64,000 nt of DNA from a virus. Positions 35,993-43,759 of the stretch are shown here, piece after piece. The position numbers were made by a program, and so were the translations under genes. The stretch covers positions 51,229-115,228 of the IMG/VR virus record IMGVR_UViG_3300028365_000002; one strand, 5' to 3'. Positions within the stretch are counted from its first letter, which is position 1; every line of letters begins with the position of its first letter. The notes below the pieces were generated by a model. That model was not told the origin of the DNA. It was given only the letters and a program-made list of their open reading frames with translations, and ran no database searches.

Positions 35993-36773
35993 AACTAGCG
36001 AGGACGTAACAACGTTATGCCCTAGTAAACTAGCACACACTATTCAAACAACTGGATTTGCATTATTTTATGACCAGAAACTGACCGAGCAGACATATGT
36101 TGACATAATGAAACAGTTTGGAGAGTGCGAAACTCCTAACTTGTTTATGAATTCAAAGAACCATCCTGAAATATTTCTAGTAACTGGAAAAAAAGACACC
36201 GATGGTAATAAGGTCGGTATGTTTGGTGACACCGAGCTAGGATGGCACAGTAACGGTAACAGCAGACATCAAATTGACAAGATATTAATTTCGTTATATT
36301 GTATAGAAGAAGATGTTAATACCACATTGAGTGTCTGCAATACGAGCGACCCGTTCTACGATATGAGCAAAGACGAACAGGAGTATTGGAAAAGTATTAA
36401 GATTCGAATAAAATTTCAAAATAACACCATGTATAATTTAGATGAAGGCGATCCTGAACTAGAATTCATGGAAAAGAATAAAGGTAGCATACGTGATTTA
36501 GTGGGTATACATCCTCATACTGGCAAATATTATTTTTACTTTCCGTATCACTTTATTGTAGGTGCATGGGAAGGAAAAACAAAAATCGATCATCGACAAA
36601 TGATTGATAAGTTACAACCAAACATATTTAAGTCTAGGCACATGTATCACCATATATTTAAAAAAGGTGATCTGCTTATGATGGATCAGTTTACTACATT
36701 GCATCGAAGAACTCCTGTTCTAGACAGAAACCGCTTACTCTGGAGGGTTGCTTGTGACTATCAGCACTGCTAA
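35976..36773 (+). CDS. TauD/TfdA-like 2OG oxygenase with altered HxD
   Basis: A 265-residue protein starting at TTG 35976, 8 bases after AAAGGA. It has TauD-like landmarks: FGECETPN, LGWHSNGN in place of the usual WHtDg, and the C-terminal MMDQFTTLHRRTP...RLLWR with the distal His and the 2OG-binding Arg. The metal ligand Asp is Asn here (H91-S-N93), which might weaken Fe(II) binding or mark a different reaction. Phage relatives of TauD often act on small molecules. It overlaps the preceding aminotransferase-like gene and the next methyltransferase-like gene. Confidence 0.65.
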   Translation: MIAPYKTSEDVTTLCPSKLAHTIQTTGFALFYDQKLTEQTYVDIMKQFGECETPNLFMNSKNHPEIFLVTGKKDTDGNKVGMFGDTELGWHSNGNSRHQIDKILISLYCIEEDVNTTLSVCNTSDPFYDMSKDEQEYWKSIKIRIKFQNNTMYNLDEGDPELEFMEKNKGSIRDLVGIHPHTGKYYFYFPYHFIVGAWEGKTKIDHRQMIDKLQPNIFKSRHMYHHIFKKGDLLMMDQFTTLHRRTPVLDRNRLLWRVACDYQHC

Positions 36774-37299
36774 TCTTCATGAGCAATACCGTATTGCCGA
36801 TATGTCATATTTGGACGGCCCTGATGCTAGTCCAATTTACAAGACGATGGCAGATATTATTAAATGCAACAAATTAACAAGTATAGTAGATGTTGGTTGC
36901 CGTGTTGGCACATTAAACAAGTTTTTAACAAATTACGAGTATAATTACTACGGATTTGATACCAGCAGAGAACCTATCGAAAAGGCAATGACAGTGTATC
37001 CAGAGCACCAATTTTGTGTTAGGTCGTGGAAATACTTAATTCGTCCTATGTTTGATGTTGATGTAGTTGTTTTTAGCAGTGTACTGATATACGATAATAA
37101 GCCACACGAGATGTTTAACCGTATATGTGACTTTTATAAACCCAAGCATGCAATAGTACACGAAGTAACCAACAGTAACACAGAAGATTTGCAGTATACA
37201 GACCTGGATTACTTTTCTAAAAATTATAAATGCAATATAATAAACTTAGATTTGAATATACAAGTAGGAAAAAGGACAATAATAGATGTTGAATACTAA
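36754..37299 (+). CDS. SAM-dependent methyltransferase-like protein
   Basis: A 181-residue protein starting at GTG 36754, 7 bases after the SD GGAGG; the TTG at 36748 is only one base from this SD. It has motif I SIVDVGCRVGTLNKFL, an acidic end of strand 2 in YYGFDTS, and a strand-4 region DVVVFSSVLIY, as in class I SAM methyltransferases. The substrate is unknown; given the neighbours, a small molecule is more likely than DNA. It overlaps the TauD-like gene by 20 bases and the next gene by 14. Confidence 0.7.
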   Translation: MTISTANLHEQYRIADMSYLDGPDASPIYKTMADIIKCNKLTSIVDVGCRVGTLNKFLTNYEYNYYGFDTSREPIEKAMTVYPEHQFCVRSWKYLIRPMFDVDVVVFSSVLIYDNKPHEMFNRICDFYKPKHAIVHEVTNSNTEDLQYTDLDYFSKNYKCNIINLDLNIQVGKRTIIDVEY

Positions 37300-38074
37300 T
37301 AACTTTAGAAAAACATACCATAAGTTAGAATATGACGAACATAACATTCCTAATAGGCAATATTTAAACAATGATCCAGGAAATCCTGGGCCAGACAGGC
37401 CGAATTGGGAAGATCTCAGCTTACACAACGATTACGTTGGATATAGAGATATGGTTTGGACACCAATAGACTTACCGTATTTAGACATCAACCTTGCACG
37501 TATTGCACAGATCTACAACGATCAACAAAAACAGAAAGATTTTTACAAAACTGAAAACGTAGGAACCTTGATGTTTTTAAAATCTAATAATTGTGGTACA
37601 CCAGGAAGTAATCCCGAATGGTTTAACTGGGCTAGAGATGAATTTCCAGATCTTATTGAGTACGTAGAAGCATTGCCTTTTAAGAGTATTCATCAAATCT
37701 TTTTTGTACAAACACCTACTCCAATTCCTCCGCACTACGACGAAGAAAAACTCTTAGAAGGATTATTGCAAGCACAAGCCCCTAGTCATTTGCATTTTAG
37801 ATGGAGTAATGTAACTGATTGGAAGAAAGAACATTTTTACATGAGTAAAGACAGCGGTGCTACTAGAATATTTCCAATGTTGCCGCCAGAAACAAATGCA
37901 TTTGCGTACGACGGCGCAACATTTGAGCACGGTGTCGACAAAGGATTTAGTTTCACTGATCGTGCGCAGCTTGTAATTCATGGCGTATATGATTTACCAC
38001 TATGGCATGAACTACTAGAAAAGAGTTATCAAAGGTATAAAGAATATGCAATTACAACATCCCATTTTAATTAA
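37286..38074 (+). CDS. Asp/Asn beta-hydroxylase-like 2OG oxygenase (2)
   Basis: A 262-residue protein. IPPHYDEE provides the H150-x-D152 ligand pair, FEHGVDKG the distal His and RAQLVIHGVY the 2OG-binding Arg. The N-terminal 120 residues are specific and include a WFNWARDEFPDL helix. The motif spacing fits the aspartyl/asparaginyl beta-hydroxylase-like group. It overlaps the following GNAT-like gene by 29 bases. Confidence 0.6.
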   Translation: MLNTNNFRKTYHKLEYDEHNIPNRQYLNNDPGNPGPDRPNWEDLSLHNDYVGYRDMVWTPIDLPYLDINLARIAQIYNDQQKQKDFYKTENVGTLMFLKSNNCGTPGSNPEWFNWARDEFPDLIEYVEALPFKSIHQIFFVQTPTPIPPHYDEEKLLEGLLQAQAPSHLHFRWSNVTDWKKEHFYMSKDSGATRIFPMLPPETNAFAYDGATFEHGVDKGFSFTDRAQLVIHGVYDLPLWHELLEKSYQRYKEYAITTSHFN

Positions 38075-38654
38075 GACTTACAGTGAGGATGTCGACAAAC
38101 ACAGGGATTTAATCTATCCTTTTATACGACAATCTCGGCTCGAAGGGAACAACAGTATTACCACCTCAAACTATAATCCTGACGACCCTGCCACGGAAAC
38201 ATGGATGTGCTTTGTTAATGACAAGTTAATCAGTATTAGTGTAGTAGAACACAGTCATTATACCAATGACCCAAAAATATCTGCACGAGTGTGTCGATAT
38301 CATATTTTAAAAGATTACAGGTTTACACATTGTGGATTGCGTATGGCCGATTATCAAATTGCGTGGGCAAGAAAAAAACAGTTTGAGATATTATATATTA
38401 CACACGATGTTACCAAACGTGCTATAAATGCATTATACCAGCGTAAAAGAAGAATGACAGTTAACACATTTACCGAGTATACTAAAACCGAGTGGTATCA
38501 AACATTACAATTAGAAAGAGACTTTTTGTTTAAAACGGGTAATATATTGCAGTATGTTTATAGTATACGACTGAATAATCCGTCTTACGTTTGGCAACCC
38601 AGCAGTGATTTTATAACAAGAGATTTTGATGCAAGTATTATTGAGCGCACCTAG
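38046..38654 (+). CDS. GNAT acetyltransferase-like protein
   Basis: A 202-residue protein with an N-acetyltransferase pattern: WMCFVNDKLISISVVEHS as strands 2-4, then RVCRYHILKDYRFTHCGLRMADYQIAWARKK in which the basic turn and helix correspond to the acetyl-CoA site (motif A), and FEILYITHD as the next strand. The Q/RxxGxG motif is degenerate (YRFTHCG). Phage proteins of this type are common next to structural or tailoring genes. The acetyl acceptor is unknown. Confidence 0.55.
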   Translation: MQLQHPILIKTYSEDVDKHRDLIYPFIRQSRLEGNNSITTSNYNPDDPATETWMCFVNDKLISISVVEHSHYTNDPKISARVCRYHILKDYRFTHCGLRMADYQIAWARKKQFEILYITHDVTKRAINALYQRKRRMTVNTFTEYTKTEWYQTLQLERDFLFKTGNILQYVYSIRLNNPSYVWQPSSDFITRDFDASIIERT

Positions 38655-39240
38655 AGCCGGATCGTCATATGCTTACGAATCAATTCACACATATAATTTA
38701 ACATTACCAACCGTTAAATACATCGGTATTGAAGAATTCTTAGATCCAACAAAGACTTTGATGACGTTAGAACAAAAGATAAAATTTCTCGAAGATAAAA
38801 AGTTAGACGGAGTTGATTATACATTCAAACATCATATAAACTATCTTGGTGACTATTACAACACGTGGTTTAAGAACTTCTACAAAGACGACAAGATCGT
38901 TATTTTAAAAAGAAGAGATACGTGGAAATGGTTTTTAAGTTTTTTATTTCAAGATAGTACAAACTGGACAACAGCAGCCGTTATGAAAGCCGATGGCATG
39001 CCCAATCAACTAAATATCATTACACGCACAAATCATGATTATAATAAGAGCTTAGAACAATTTTTTACAATCAAAGAACAACTAGATAGCGCTGTTGGTA
39101 GTGTACATTATTATGAAGATTTAGATACTGTAAGTAAAAAATACTACAAACTATCCGATTTTATAGATTACGAAAAATACTTTGACGATATAGAAGATAT
39201 CAAGATTGTCTTTAACAAATGGAAACAAAATTATGAATAA
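38629..39240 (+). CDS. Sulfotransferase-like protein
   Basis: A 203-residue protein starting at ATG 38629 (the TTG at 38626 is adjacent). LLSAPRAGSSYAYES at residues 4-18 resembles the PAPS 5'-phosphosulfate loop, and KIVILKRRDTWKWFLSFLFQ the 3'-phosphate-binding helix with Arg and Ser. The central part is rich in charged and aromatic residues. It would transfer sulfate from PAPS to a hydroxyl, possibly on a glycan or lipid. No PAPS-synthesis gene is visible in the window. It overlaps both neighbours. Confidence 0.6.
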   Translation: MQVLLSAPRAGSSYAYESIHTYNLTLPTVKYIGIEEFLDPTKTLMTLEQKIKFLEDKKLDGVDYTFKHHINYLGDYYNTWFKNFYKDDKIVILKRRDTWKWFLSFLFQDSTNWTTAAVMKADGMPNQLNIITRTNHDYNKSLEQFFTIKEQLDSAVGSVHYYEDLDTVSKKYYKLSDFIDYEKYFDDIEDIKIVFNKWKQNYE

Positions 39241-39844
39241 ACATCAATTACCCAGTTTAGCAAACCTTGGTTTAAATATTGACCTAACTGAATTAAGAAA
39301 AGAATGTGATTTCCTGGCTGACAAGTTTGTAGACGTGCGAACAGCCAACCCTGGACTGTGCATGAATCACGAAGACTTGGTTAAGGATGTTTATGACAAC
39401 TTTGAACAAATTAACCTTACTATGCCAAGTGAGGTTTTGCCACATGCTTCAAGCATCAAAGAGCGACTAAGACGCAGAGAAGAGCATCTTTACAACATCC
39501 CAACTGCCGAGTATACTAACAGCTATATACAGAGCGTTATACAGCAGTGTAAGGCGCCTGCTAGTCGTGTACGTATCACCAAACTTGCTCCAGGCAAAAC
39601 TATACCATTTCACGTCGACTACGATGTAAGTTATGCTGTGAGATGTATAGTACCTATCTATGGTGATAAACAAGCAGTAAATCTCTTTCGTCGTGACGAC
39701 AAGCTTGAAGCATATAATCTTGAAAACGGCAATGCATACTTCTTAAACATTGGATATCCACATGCTGTGATCAACATGAGTAGTAGTCCTCGTATTGCAC
39801 TAATGTTTAGCTTAGACGGCACCTGCGATTTAGAGAACCTATGA
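39233..39844 (+). CDS. Asp/Asn beta-hydroxylase-like 2OG oxygenase (3)
   Basis: A 203-residue protein starting at ATG 39233, which overlaps the stop codon of the upstream gene. The iron site is clear: PGKTIPFHVDYD (H127, D129), IGYPHAVIN (distal His), and SSSPRIALMFSLDG (Arg). This is the best-preserved member of the oxygenase run. Its stop codon overlaps the next ATG by 4 bases. Substrate unknown. Confidence 0.7.
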   Translation: MNKHQLPSLANLGLNIDLTELRKECDFLADKFVDVRTANPGLCMNHEDLVKDVYDNFEQINLTMPSEVLPHASSIKERLRRREEHLYNIPTAEYTNSYIQSVIQQCKAPASRVRITKLAPGKTIPFHVDYDVSYAVRCIVPIYGDKQAVNLFRRDDKLEAYNLENGNAYFLNIGYPHAVINMSSSPRIALMFSLDGTCDLENL

Positions 39845-40515
39845 TTGAATTAGATATACCACTTGAAACTGTTGATGTCTTATACGCCCATGTTATAAAT
39901 AATTTGGGCAATAGAACATTAGGAGAGTTTCCATTTTACACAAAAGTAAATTCAGATCTTCTAGAAACCGCATTTAAAAAACTATTAAATCTAAACACTG
40001 TTAGCACCGCCTACATCTATGCACATGATGAAACGATTCCTCTACACGTAGACAGATATAATTCAGAAGCTATATATAATCTAAATGTTCCTATATACGT
40101 ATTAGACACCCAACAGAAATTTATTGTGTTTGATCAAGAGTTTGACCAATCAGGATGTGAGTGGCAAGTTAACGGTGTCGAACAAAAACGTCACACTTCT
40201 CTTCTTGAAAGTGATTTAGTTAGCAGTAAAAAAGATAACGATCATATCAAAAGTATTTGTTATACTGACCGTCGACCATGTGATACTGTTGGAGTTAATT
40301 ATCTAACTGACCAGCCTGTCAACGAAAGTATAAAGGACGATTTGCCGTTTGTACATAATTTTTATCACGGACTAACTGGAAGTTCATGGGTGCAAACTCC
40401 CGGGAAGGGATTGATCTTCAAAAGCAGTCAATTACACGGAACTGGAATTCAAACAAAATTCAAGATAGGGTGCGTGTTGATGCTGAAATCAAAAGATTGT
40501 CTACTGAATCAGTAA
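39841..40515 (+). CDS. 2OG-oxygenase-like protein, plus-strand copy of a convergent pair
   Basis: A 224-residue protein with TIPLHVDRYN (H-x-D), NLNVPIYV, QKFIVFDQ and a C-terminal FYHGLTGSSWVQTPGKGLIF then HGTGIQTKFKIGC with the distal His. It shares these segments with the minus-strand gene 40460-41110, whose 3' end it overlaps by 56 bases. The two are paralogs in inverted, convergent orientation. It is the last plus-strand gene of the window. Confidence 0.65.
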   Translation: MIELDIPLETVDVLYAHVINNLGNRTLGEFPFYTKVNSDLLETAFKKLLNLNTVSTAYIYAHDETIPLHVDRYNSEAIYNLNVPIYVLDTQQKFIVFDQEFDQSGCEWQVNGVEQKRHTSLLESDLVSSKKDNDHIKSICYTDRRPCDTVGVNYLTDQPVNESIKDDLPFVHNFYHGLTGSSWVQTPGKGLIFKSSQLHGTGIQTKFKIGCVLMLKSKDCLLNQ

Positions 40516-41110
40516 ACTGAATAGTACATCCTATTTTACTAGAAGACATTCTTCCGGTGGCATGTATTCTATTTGCAGGAAATAACAATGCTTTTCCTGG
40601 TGTGTAATTCCATGCAATTCCTGTAAGTCCGTGATACAACTCTTTGGTATACGGTAAGAACTTATATAGGCCATTTGATACAGGGTTTCTAGTACATCCC
40701 TTAACTGAATTAGTATCGCACGGTCTGCTTTTAATTGAAGAATCGTAATACATTTCTTTTAGTTCTTCGTTGGATTTATCGTCAAAAATATTATATATCC
40801 ACGATATCTCAGAGTCTGACTCTACAGTTTGATCGAAAACAATAAACTTCTGTTCTACACTAGCATAGATAGGAATTAATAATATTGATTCTTTTTTAAT
40901 ACTAACATCGCTGTGTATTGCAAACGGCTGTGTATGATTAAATAAATTTCCATAATGGAAGCACGACGTGTCTATAAACTTGTCTGCAATACTTTTAATA
41001 GTTTCTTGCTCTTCGATTATAGACAAGTCTTTCATTACCGTCTTAACACCATTAGCGGATAAGTTAGTAAACGCTTCTAAAACACCATATGGTAAATCAA
41101 TTTCAATCAC
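40460..41110 (-). CDS. 2OG-oxygenase-like protein, minus-strand copy of the pair
   Basis: A 216-residue protein homologous to the 39841 gene: LLIPIYASVEQKFIVFDQ, SRPCDTNSVKG, ELYHGLTGIAWNYTPGKALLF and HATGRMSSSKIGC. The N-terminal iron-site motif is AIHSDVS (H-x-D preserved). It is 3 bases downstream of the fibre-like gene 41114-42067 and is probably expressed with it as a late gene. Overlap of the two 3' ends means the terminal codons constrain each other. Confidence 0.65.
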   Translation of the reverse strand: MIEIDLPYGVLEAFTNLSANGVKTVMKDLSIIEEQETIKSIADKFIDTSCFHYGNLFNHTQPFAIHSDVSIKKESILLIPIYASVEQKFIVFDQTVESDSEISWIYNIFDDKSNEELKEMYYDSSIKSRPCDTNSVKGCTRNPVSNGLYKFLPYTKELYHGLTGIAWNYTPGKALLFPANRIHATGRMSSSKIGCTIQFTDSVDNLLISASTRTLS

Positions 41111-41113
41111 GAA

Positions 41114-42067
41114 TTATGCAGCAGTTCCGTCGTCGAGATTAATCCATGCACCTGCCTGATATCCCTGAAATCTGTCATCAGTTGTATTGTACACAACCAT
41201 GCCGTTGACTGCTGTTAATGCATTGCGAGCTGTGGTTGTAATACTTCCAAACTGGACATAAGACGAACTCGTAATTGAATCAGCAGCGACGCCTTCGCTA
41301 AACGCGCCTGCACCGTTGACATCTAATTTTGTAGTTGGACTTTTCCCAACACCAAGACTTCCGCCCATATCGAAGTGAAGTTGTTTTGTAGTATCAAACA
41401 CACCACCAGTTAAGTTAAATATCTTGTAGCCGTCGCTGCCGCCCTGCATGTAAACGGTGGTCCCTAGACCACCTTGATCATTTCTTTCCCAACGCACTAC
41501 TCCGTAAGCAGTTGGTACATTTGGATCAGCAATATCATCATCTAACTGATTTCTTATAAACCGTAATGCTGAGAAATCGTCAGTGTCTACTATTGTAACT
41601 CCGATTCCGTTACTGCATGTGAGTGCAGCATCGCCAAATATTTGATTTGTTGTAATAGAGCCGTTGTTTCCGTTAACAATGATCGTTGAATCATCAGAAA
41701 AAACTGATCCTACTACGTCGCCTATCAGTGAAGCAGTAACAACACCAGTTTGACCGTTAACGATGATCGTTGAATCATCAGAAAAAACTGATCCTACTAC
41801 GTCGCCTACTAATGCTCCAATAAACTGATCTGCTTGAACAATACCACTTATAATAATATTGCCTGTTCCGGCAATATTATTACTATTAAGATTTAAATTT
41901 TGGATTAACTTATCTGGAATTTGCGCACTGGAAACAAGTATGCCGCCGGGTGTGCTACCATCGCCTGCCCACAGCTCCTTGAAGTCTGTTGTGTAGACAA
42001 GTTCGCCGGCATCAAAGACAATCGCTTCTCTTTCGGCGTCAGTTCCGCGTCTTAATCTCAGTGACAT
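41114..42067 (-). CDS. Fibre-like structural protein with internal repeat
   Basis: A 317-residue protein beginning LRLRRGTDAEREAI..AGELVYTTDFKELWAGDGSTPGG (residues 3-45, split here), a module found at the N terminus of many phage fibre and tropism-type proteins. The middle has two copies of GDVVGSVFSDDSTIIVNG (about residues 88-130), encoded by a 55-base direct repeat. The C-terminal part ends with ITTTARNALTAVNGMVVYNTTDD, a common fibre ending with a DRFQGYQAGAW tail. A hairpin that hides its SD and a late promoter inside this hairpin precede it, supporting late expression. Confidence 0.8.
   Translation of the reverse strand: MSLRLRRGTDAEREAIVFDAGELVYTTDFKELWAGDGSTPGGILVSSAQIPDKLIQNLNLNSNNIAGTGNIIISGIVQADQFIGALVGDVVGSVFSDDSTIIVNGQTGVVTASLIGDVVGSVFSDDSTIIVNGNNGSITTNQIFGDAALTCSNGIGVTIVDTDDFSALRFIRNQLDDDIADPNVPTAYGVVRWERNDQGGLGTTVYMQGGSDGYKIFNLTGGVFDTTKQLHFDMGGSLGVGKSPTTKLDVNGAGAFSEGVAADSITSSSYVQFGSITTTARNALTAVNGMVVYNTTDDRFQGYQAGAWINLDDGTAA
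41670..41808 (-). repeat. 55-base direct repeat in the fibre-like gene
   Basis: Positions 41670-41724 and 41754-41808 match at 54 of 55 bases, period 84 bases (28 codons). The repeat encodes the duplicated GDVVGSVFSDDSTIIVNG unit and could change copy number by slippage or recombination. Confidence 0.9.
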
Positions 42068-42076
42068 ATTGTATTT

Positions 42077-42119
42077 CTCCTAGGTGATATTATAGTTACA
42101 TATATTTATCACCTAGGAG
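42077..42119 (-). promoter_or_regulatory. SD-sequestering hairpin before the fibre-like gene
   Basis: A perfect 13-base inverted repeat, arms 42077-42089 and 42107-42119 with a 17-base loop. On the minus strand the 3' arm contains the SD AGGAG (42081-42077), nine bases before ATG 42067. Transcripts reading through from upstream would fold and hide the SD; transcripts from the late promoter at 42103-42110 start inside the loop and cannot form the hairpin. Confidence 0.75.
42103..42110 (-). promoter_or_regulatory. T4-type late promoter (GATAAATA)
   Basis: Minus-strand GATAAATA overlapping the 5' arm of the 42077-42119 hairpin. The predicted start, about 42097, lies in the hairpin loop. Confidence 0.6.
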
Positions 42120-42124
42120 GAATA

Positions 42125-42442
42125 TTATTTATTTAATTTAAGAAATCTAAAAACTCTGCTTGTTAGATATTTTTTAACACGTTCCATGTCTAGTCGAAAG
42201 TCAATTGCTTCAATATAAGGATTGTATTCCTCAAATAGTTTGTCGAGGCTATCCTCAATTTGTTCAATAGGTTGATTCTGGCGACTATCTTTAAGATCAA
42301 TATCCCACTTTGTACCGTCTTCGAACGTAAGAACAATTTTATCCAAGTATTCCAGAGGAAGATATTCCATGTCAATAGAGTCAAAAATTGGATCCCAATA
42401 ATCATCTCCTTTAACTGTTACCTTTTTAGATTTTTTAGGCAC
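42125..42442 (-). CDS. Conserved acidic phage protein
   Basis: A 105-residue protein with a Lys-rich start (PKKSKKVTVKG), an acidic middle (MEYLPLEYLDKIVLTFEDGTKWDIDL, here residues 25-50) and a basic C-terminal helix. I recall proteins of this type next to the following two genes in T4-like marine phages, but no function. It overlaps the upstream gene by 8 bases and its stop codon is followed by the hairpin of the fibre-like gene. Confidence 0.65.
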   Translation of the reverse strand: MPKKSKKVTVKGDDYWDPIFDSIDMEYLPLEYLDKIVLTFEDGTKWDIDLKDSRQNQPIEQIEDSLDKLFEEYNPYIEAIDFRLDMERVKKYLTSRVFRFLKLNK

Positions 42443-43169
42443 GCGATATATTCTTTGCGGCTGGCTTTTTTACTGGCGCGCGCCGTTTAACTGCGGCTGG
42501 TTTGTCTGCCGGTGCAATTGTATCAGCTTGCTTTCTAAGTGATTGTGCTTCTTTGAACATTGCATCTGCGTGACTTCGCAGTTGTACAGCTAATTCAGCA
42601 TTGGTTAGCGGTGCAACTTCGGTGGGTTCCATTGCAGCTTCATCTGTGGGCATCTTATTAGCAACTGCAAGATTCATTGCGTGGACAATTGGATCATCAC
42701 TAGTAACCGCCGTTGCAGCCAACTCTTCTTCGGCTAGTAATCTTTTTTTCTCAGCGACGCGTCTAACTTCTTCACTGATAACTGGCTTAATTGCCAAGTC
42801 TTCGATTGCAACACCTTTTTGTTTTGCAATGATCTCGTTGAGCTCATCGAGCCCAATTGAGCTGTATGTGTCCGGAGTCATTTCAATTTCGTTGGTTGCA
42901 ACCTTTCGTAGTTGTCCAGTTGCATGTAATGCAGCCAGCATATTTCTGCCATCGGGCATAACTGTTCGATACATTGCATCTGCCAATTCGTGCGCTAGCT
43001 GTCCCGAAGCTGATTCAACTAGTTTAATCAGCGCATCATGTTCGTCTGCTGGCAACGACTCTGTTAACACCACTAGCGCATATGTCGGCGCATCTGGCAC
43101 AGTTCTATATGCAACAATCGCGCGCCGCTTGTTCTTCTTTAATCTTCCGATATGTTTTAGACTAGCCAT
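42435..43169 (-). CDS. Hypothetical Ala-rich protein with helical C terminus
   Basis: A 244-residue protein. The N-terminal domain (residues 1-75) is compact and mixed (KHIGRLKKNKRRAIVAYRTVP, YALVVLTESLP), followed by a helical DGRNMLAALHATGQL region. Residues 130-244 are Ala/Glu/Lys-rich, with a long predicted helix and a basic AVKRRAPVKKPAAK tail that may bind nucleic acid. It starts on the stop codon of the upstream gene (TAATG). Similar genes in this position occur in marine T4-like phages as I recall; function unknown. Confidence 0.65.
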   Translation of the reverse strand: MASLKHIGRLKKNKRRAIVAYRTVPDAPTYALVVLTESLPADEHDALIKLVESASGQLAHELADAMYRTVMPDGRNMLAALHATGQLRKVATNEIEMTPDTYSSIGLDELNEIIAKQKGVAIEDLAIKPVISEEVRRVAEKKRLLAEEELAATAVTSDDPIVHAMNLAVANKMPTDEAAMEPTEVAPLTNAELAVQLRSHADAMFKEAQSLRKQADTIAPADKPAAVKRRAPVKKPAAKNISRA

Positions 43170-43435
43170 TATGCTGATCCTTCTTTTTCGTGTGTATTTG
43201 CCCCTGCAACCGCATCAACAATTGCTGTGTCTTCTGCACTTTCTATATCTTTTGTTGCTTTTTGTTGCGCTTCGACAGCTTTTAGAAATGCATCAAGCTT
43301 GTTATAAACAACCCCCACGGCTGCCATTTCAGCAGGCTTAAATGTACTGCGTTCACTGGCAATTTCGATGATGCCCTTCATTGTTGCAAGATCTTGAATT
43401 GTAAGATCATTTGGGTTAGTTTCTTGTTCAGACAT
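43169..43435 (-). CDS. Small acidic helical protein
   Basis: An 88-residue protein. ATG 43435 is chosen because of the strong SD AAAGGAGA five bases upstream; a longer frame to 43498 lies within the preceding gene. The protein is helical: LTIQDLATMKGIIEIASERSTFKPAEM is followed by a GVVYNKLDAFLKAVEAQQ helix. It is coupled to the next gene (TAATG). I recall similar small proteins in marine phages without known function. Confidence 0.7.
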   Translation of the reverse strand: MSEQETNPNDLTIQDLATMKGIIEIASERSTFKPAEMAAVGVVYNKLDAFLKAVEAQQKATKDIESAEDTAIVDAVAGANTHEKEGSA

Positions 43436-43479
43436 TAATATCTCCTTTGTCCTTAATATATATCTCTGTGTCTTATTAA

Positions 43480-43758
43480 TTATTTCAGATATGGACAAGA
43501 CAACATAAAGATAGATAATTCGCTTGGGTTTTCAAATGCAATATACGGAACTACTGATATTGACCCAGTGTCGGTTGTGTTAACTGTTCTTCCAATAAAG
43601 TAGCGCCCTGTCATGTTTTTATATACCCAATCATCAATTTCTCTTGGCATTCCAACTCTAGATAATGATGGTAACAGTGCCGATTCAAAGTAAGGAGGGC
43701 AAAATGCTGCCCTCCTTACTTTATGAACGTTAAGTGGGTTAACATTTTTCTGTTTCAC
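43480..43758 (-). CDS. Small protein, GTG start, crossed by a hairpin
   Basis: A 92-residue frame starting at GTG 43758, one base after the TGA stop of the VWA gene. The segment IDDWVYKNMTGRYFIGRTV looks like real protein. The first third is encoded by a strong 15-base-pair hairpin (43687-43722), which may act as a transcription attenuator after the VWA gene and would slow translation here. If the hairpin is a terminator, the coding region could begin at an internal Met (GMPREIDDW). Confidence 0.55.
   Translation of the reverse strand: MKQKNVNPLNVHKVRRAAFCPPYFESALLPSLSRVGMPREIDDWVYKNMTGRYFIGRTVNTTDTGSISVVPYIAFENPSELSIFMLSCPYLK
43687..43722 (-). terminator. Strong hairpin after the VWA gene
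   Basis: Perfect 15-base arms (43687-43701 and 43708-43722) containing AAGGAGGGCA, with a 6-base loop, about 37 bases beyond the VWA stop codon. There is no long U tract, so it may be an attenuator, an RNA processing or stability element, or a weak terminator. Confidence 0.5.
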
Positions 43759-43759
43759 A

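Noticed and set aside
42601-43341. Long plus-strand frame opposite the 42435 gene
   Set aside because: It is rich in Ser/Leu from the antisense of an Ala/Glu-rich gene, has no SD and no protein-like motif.
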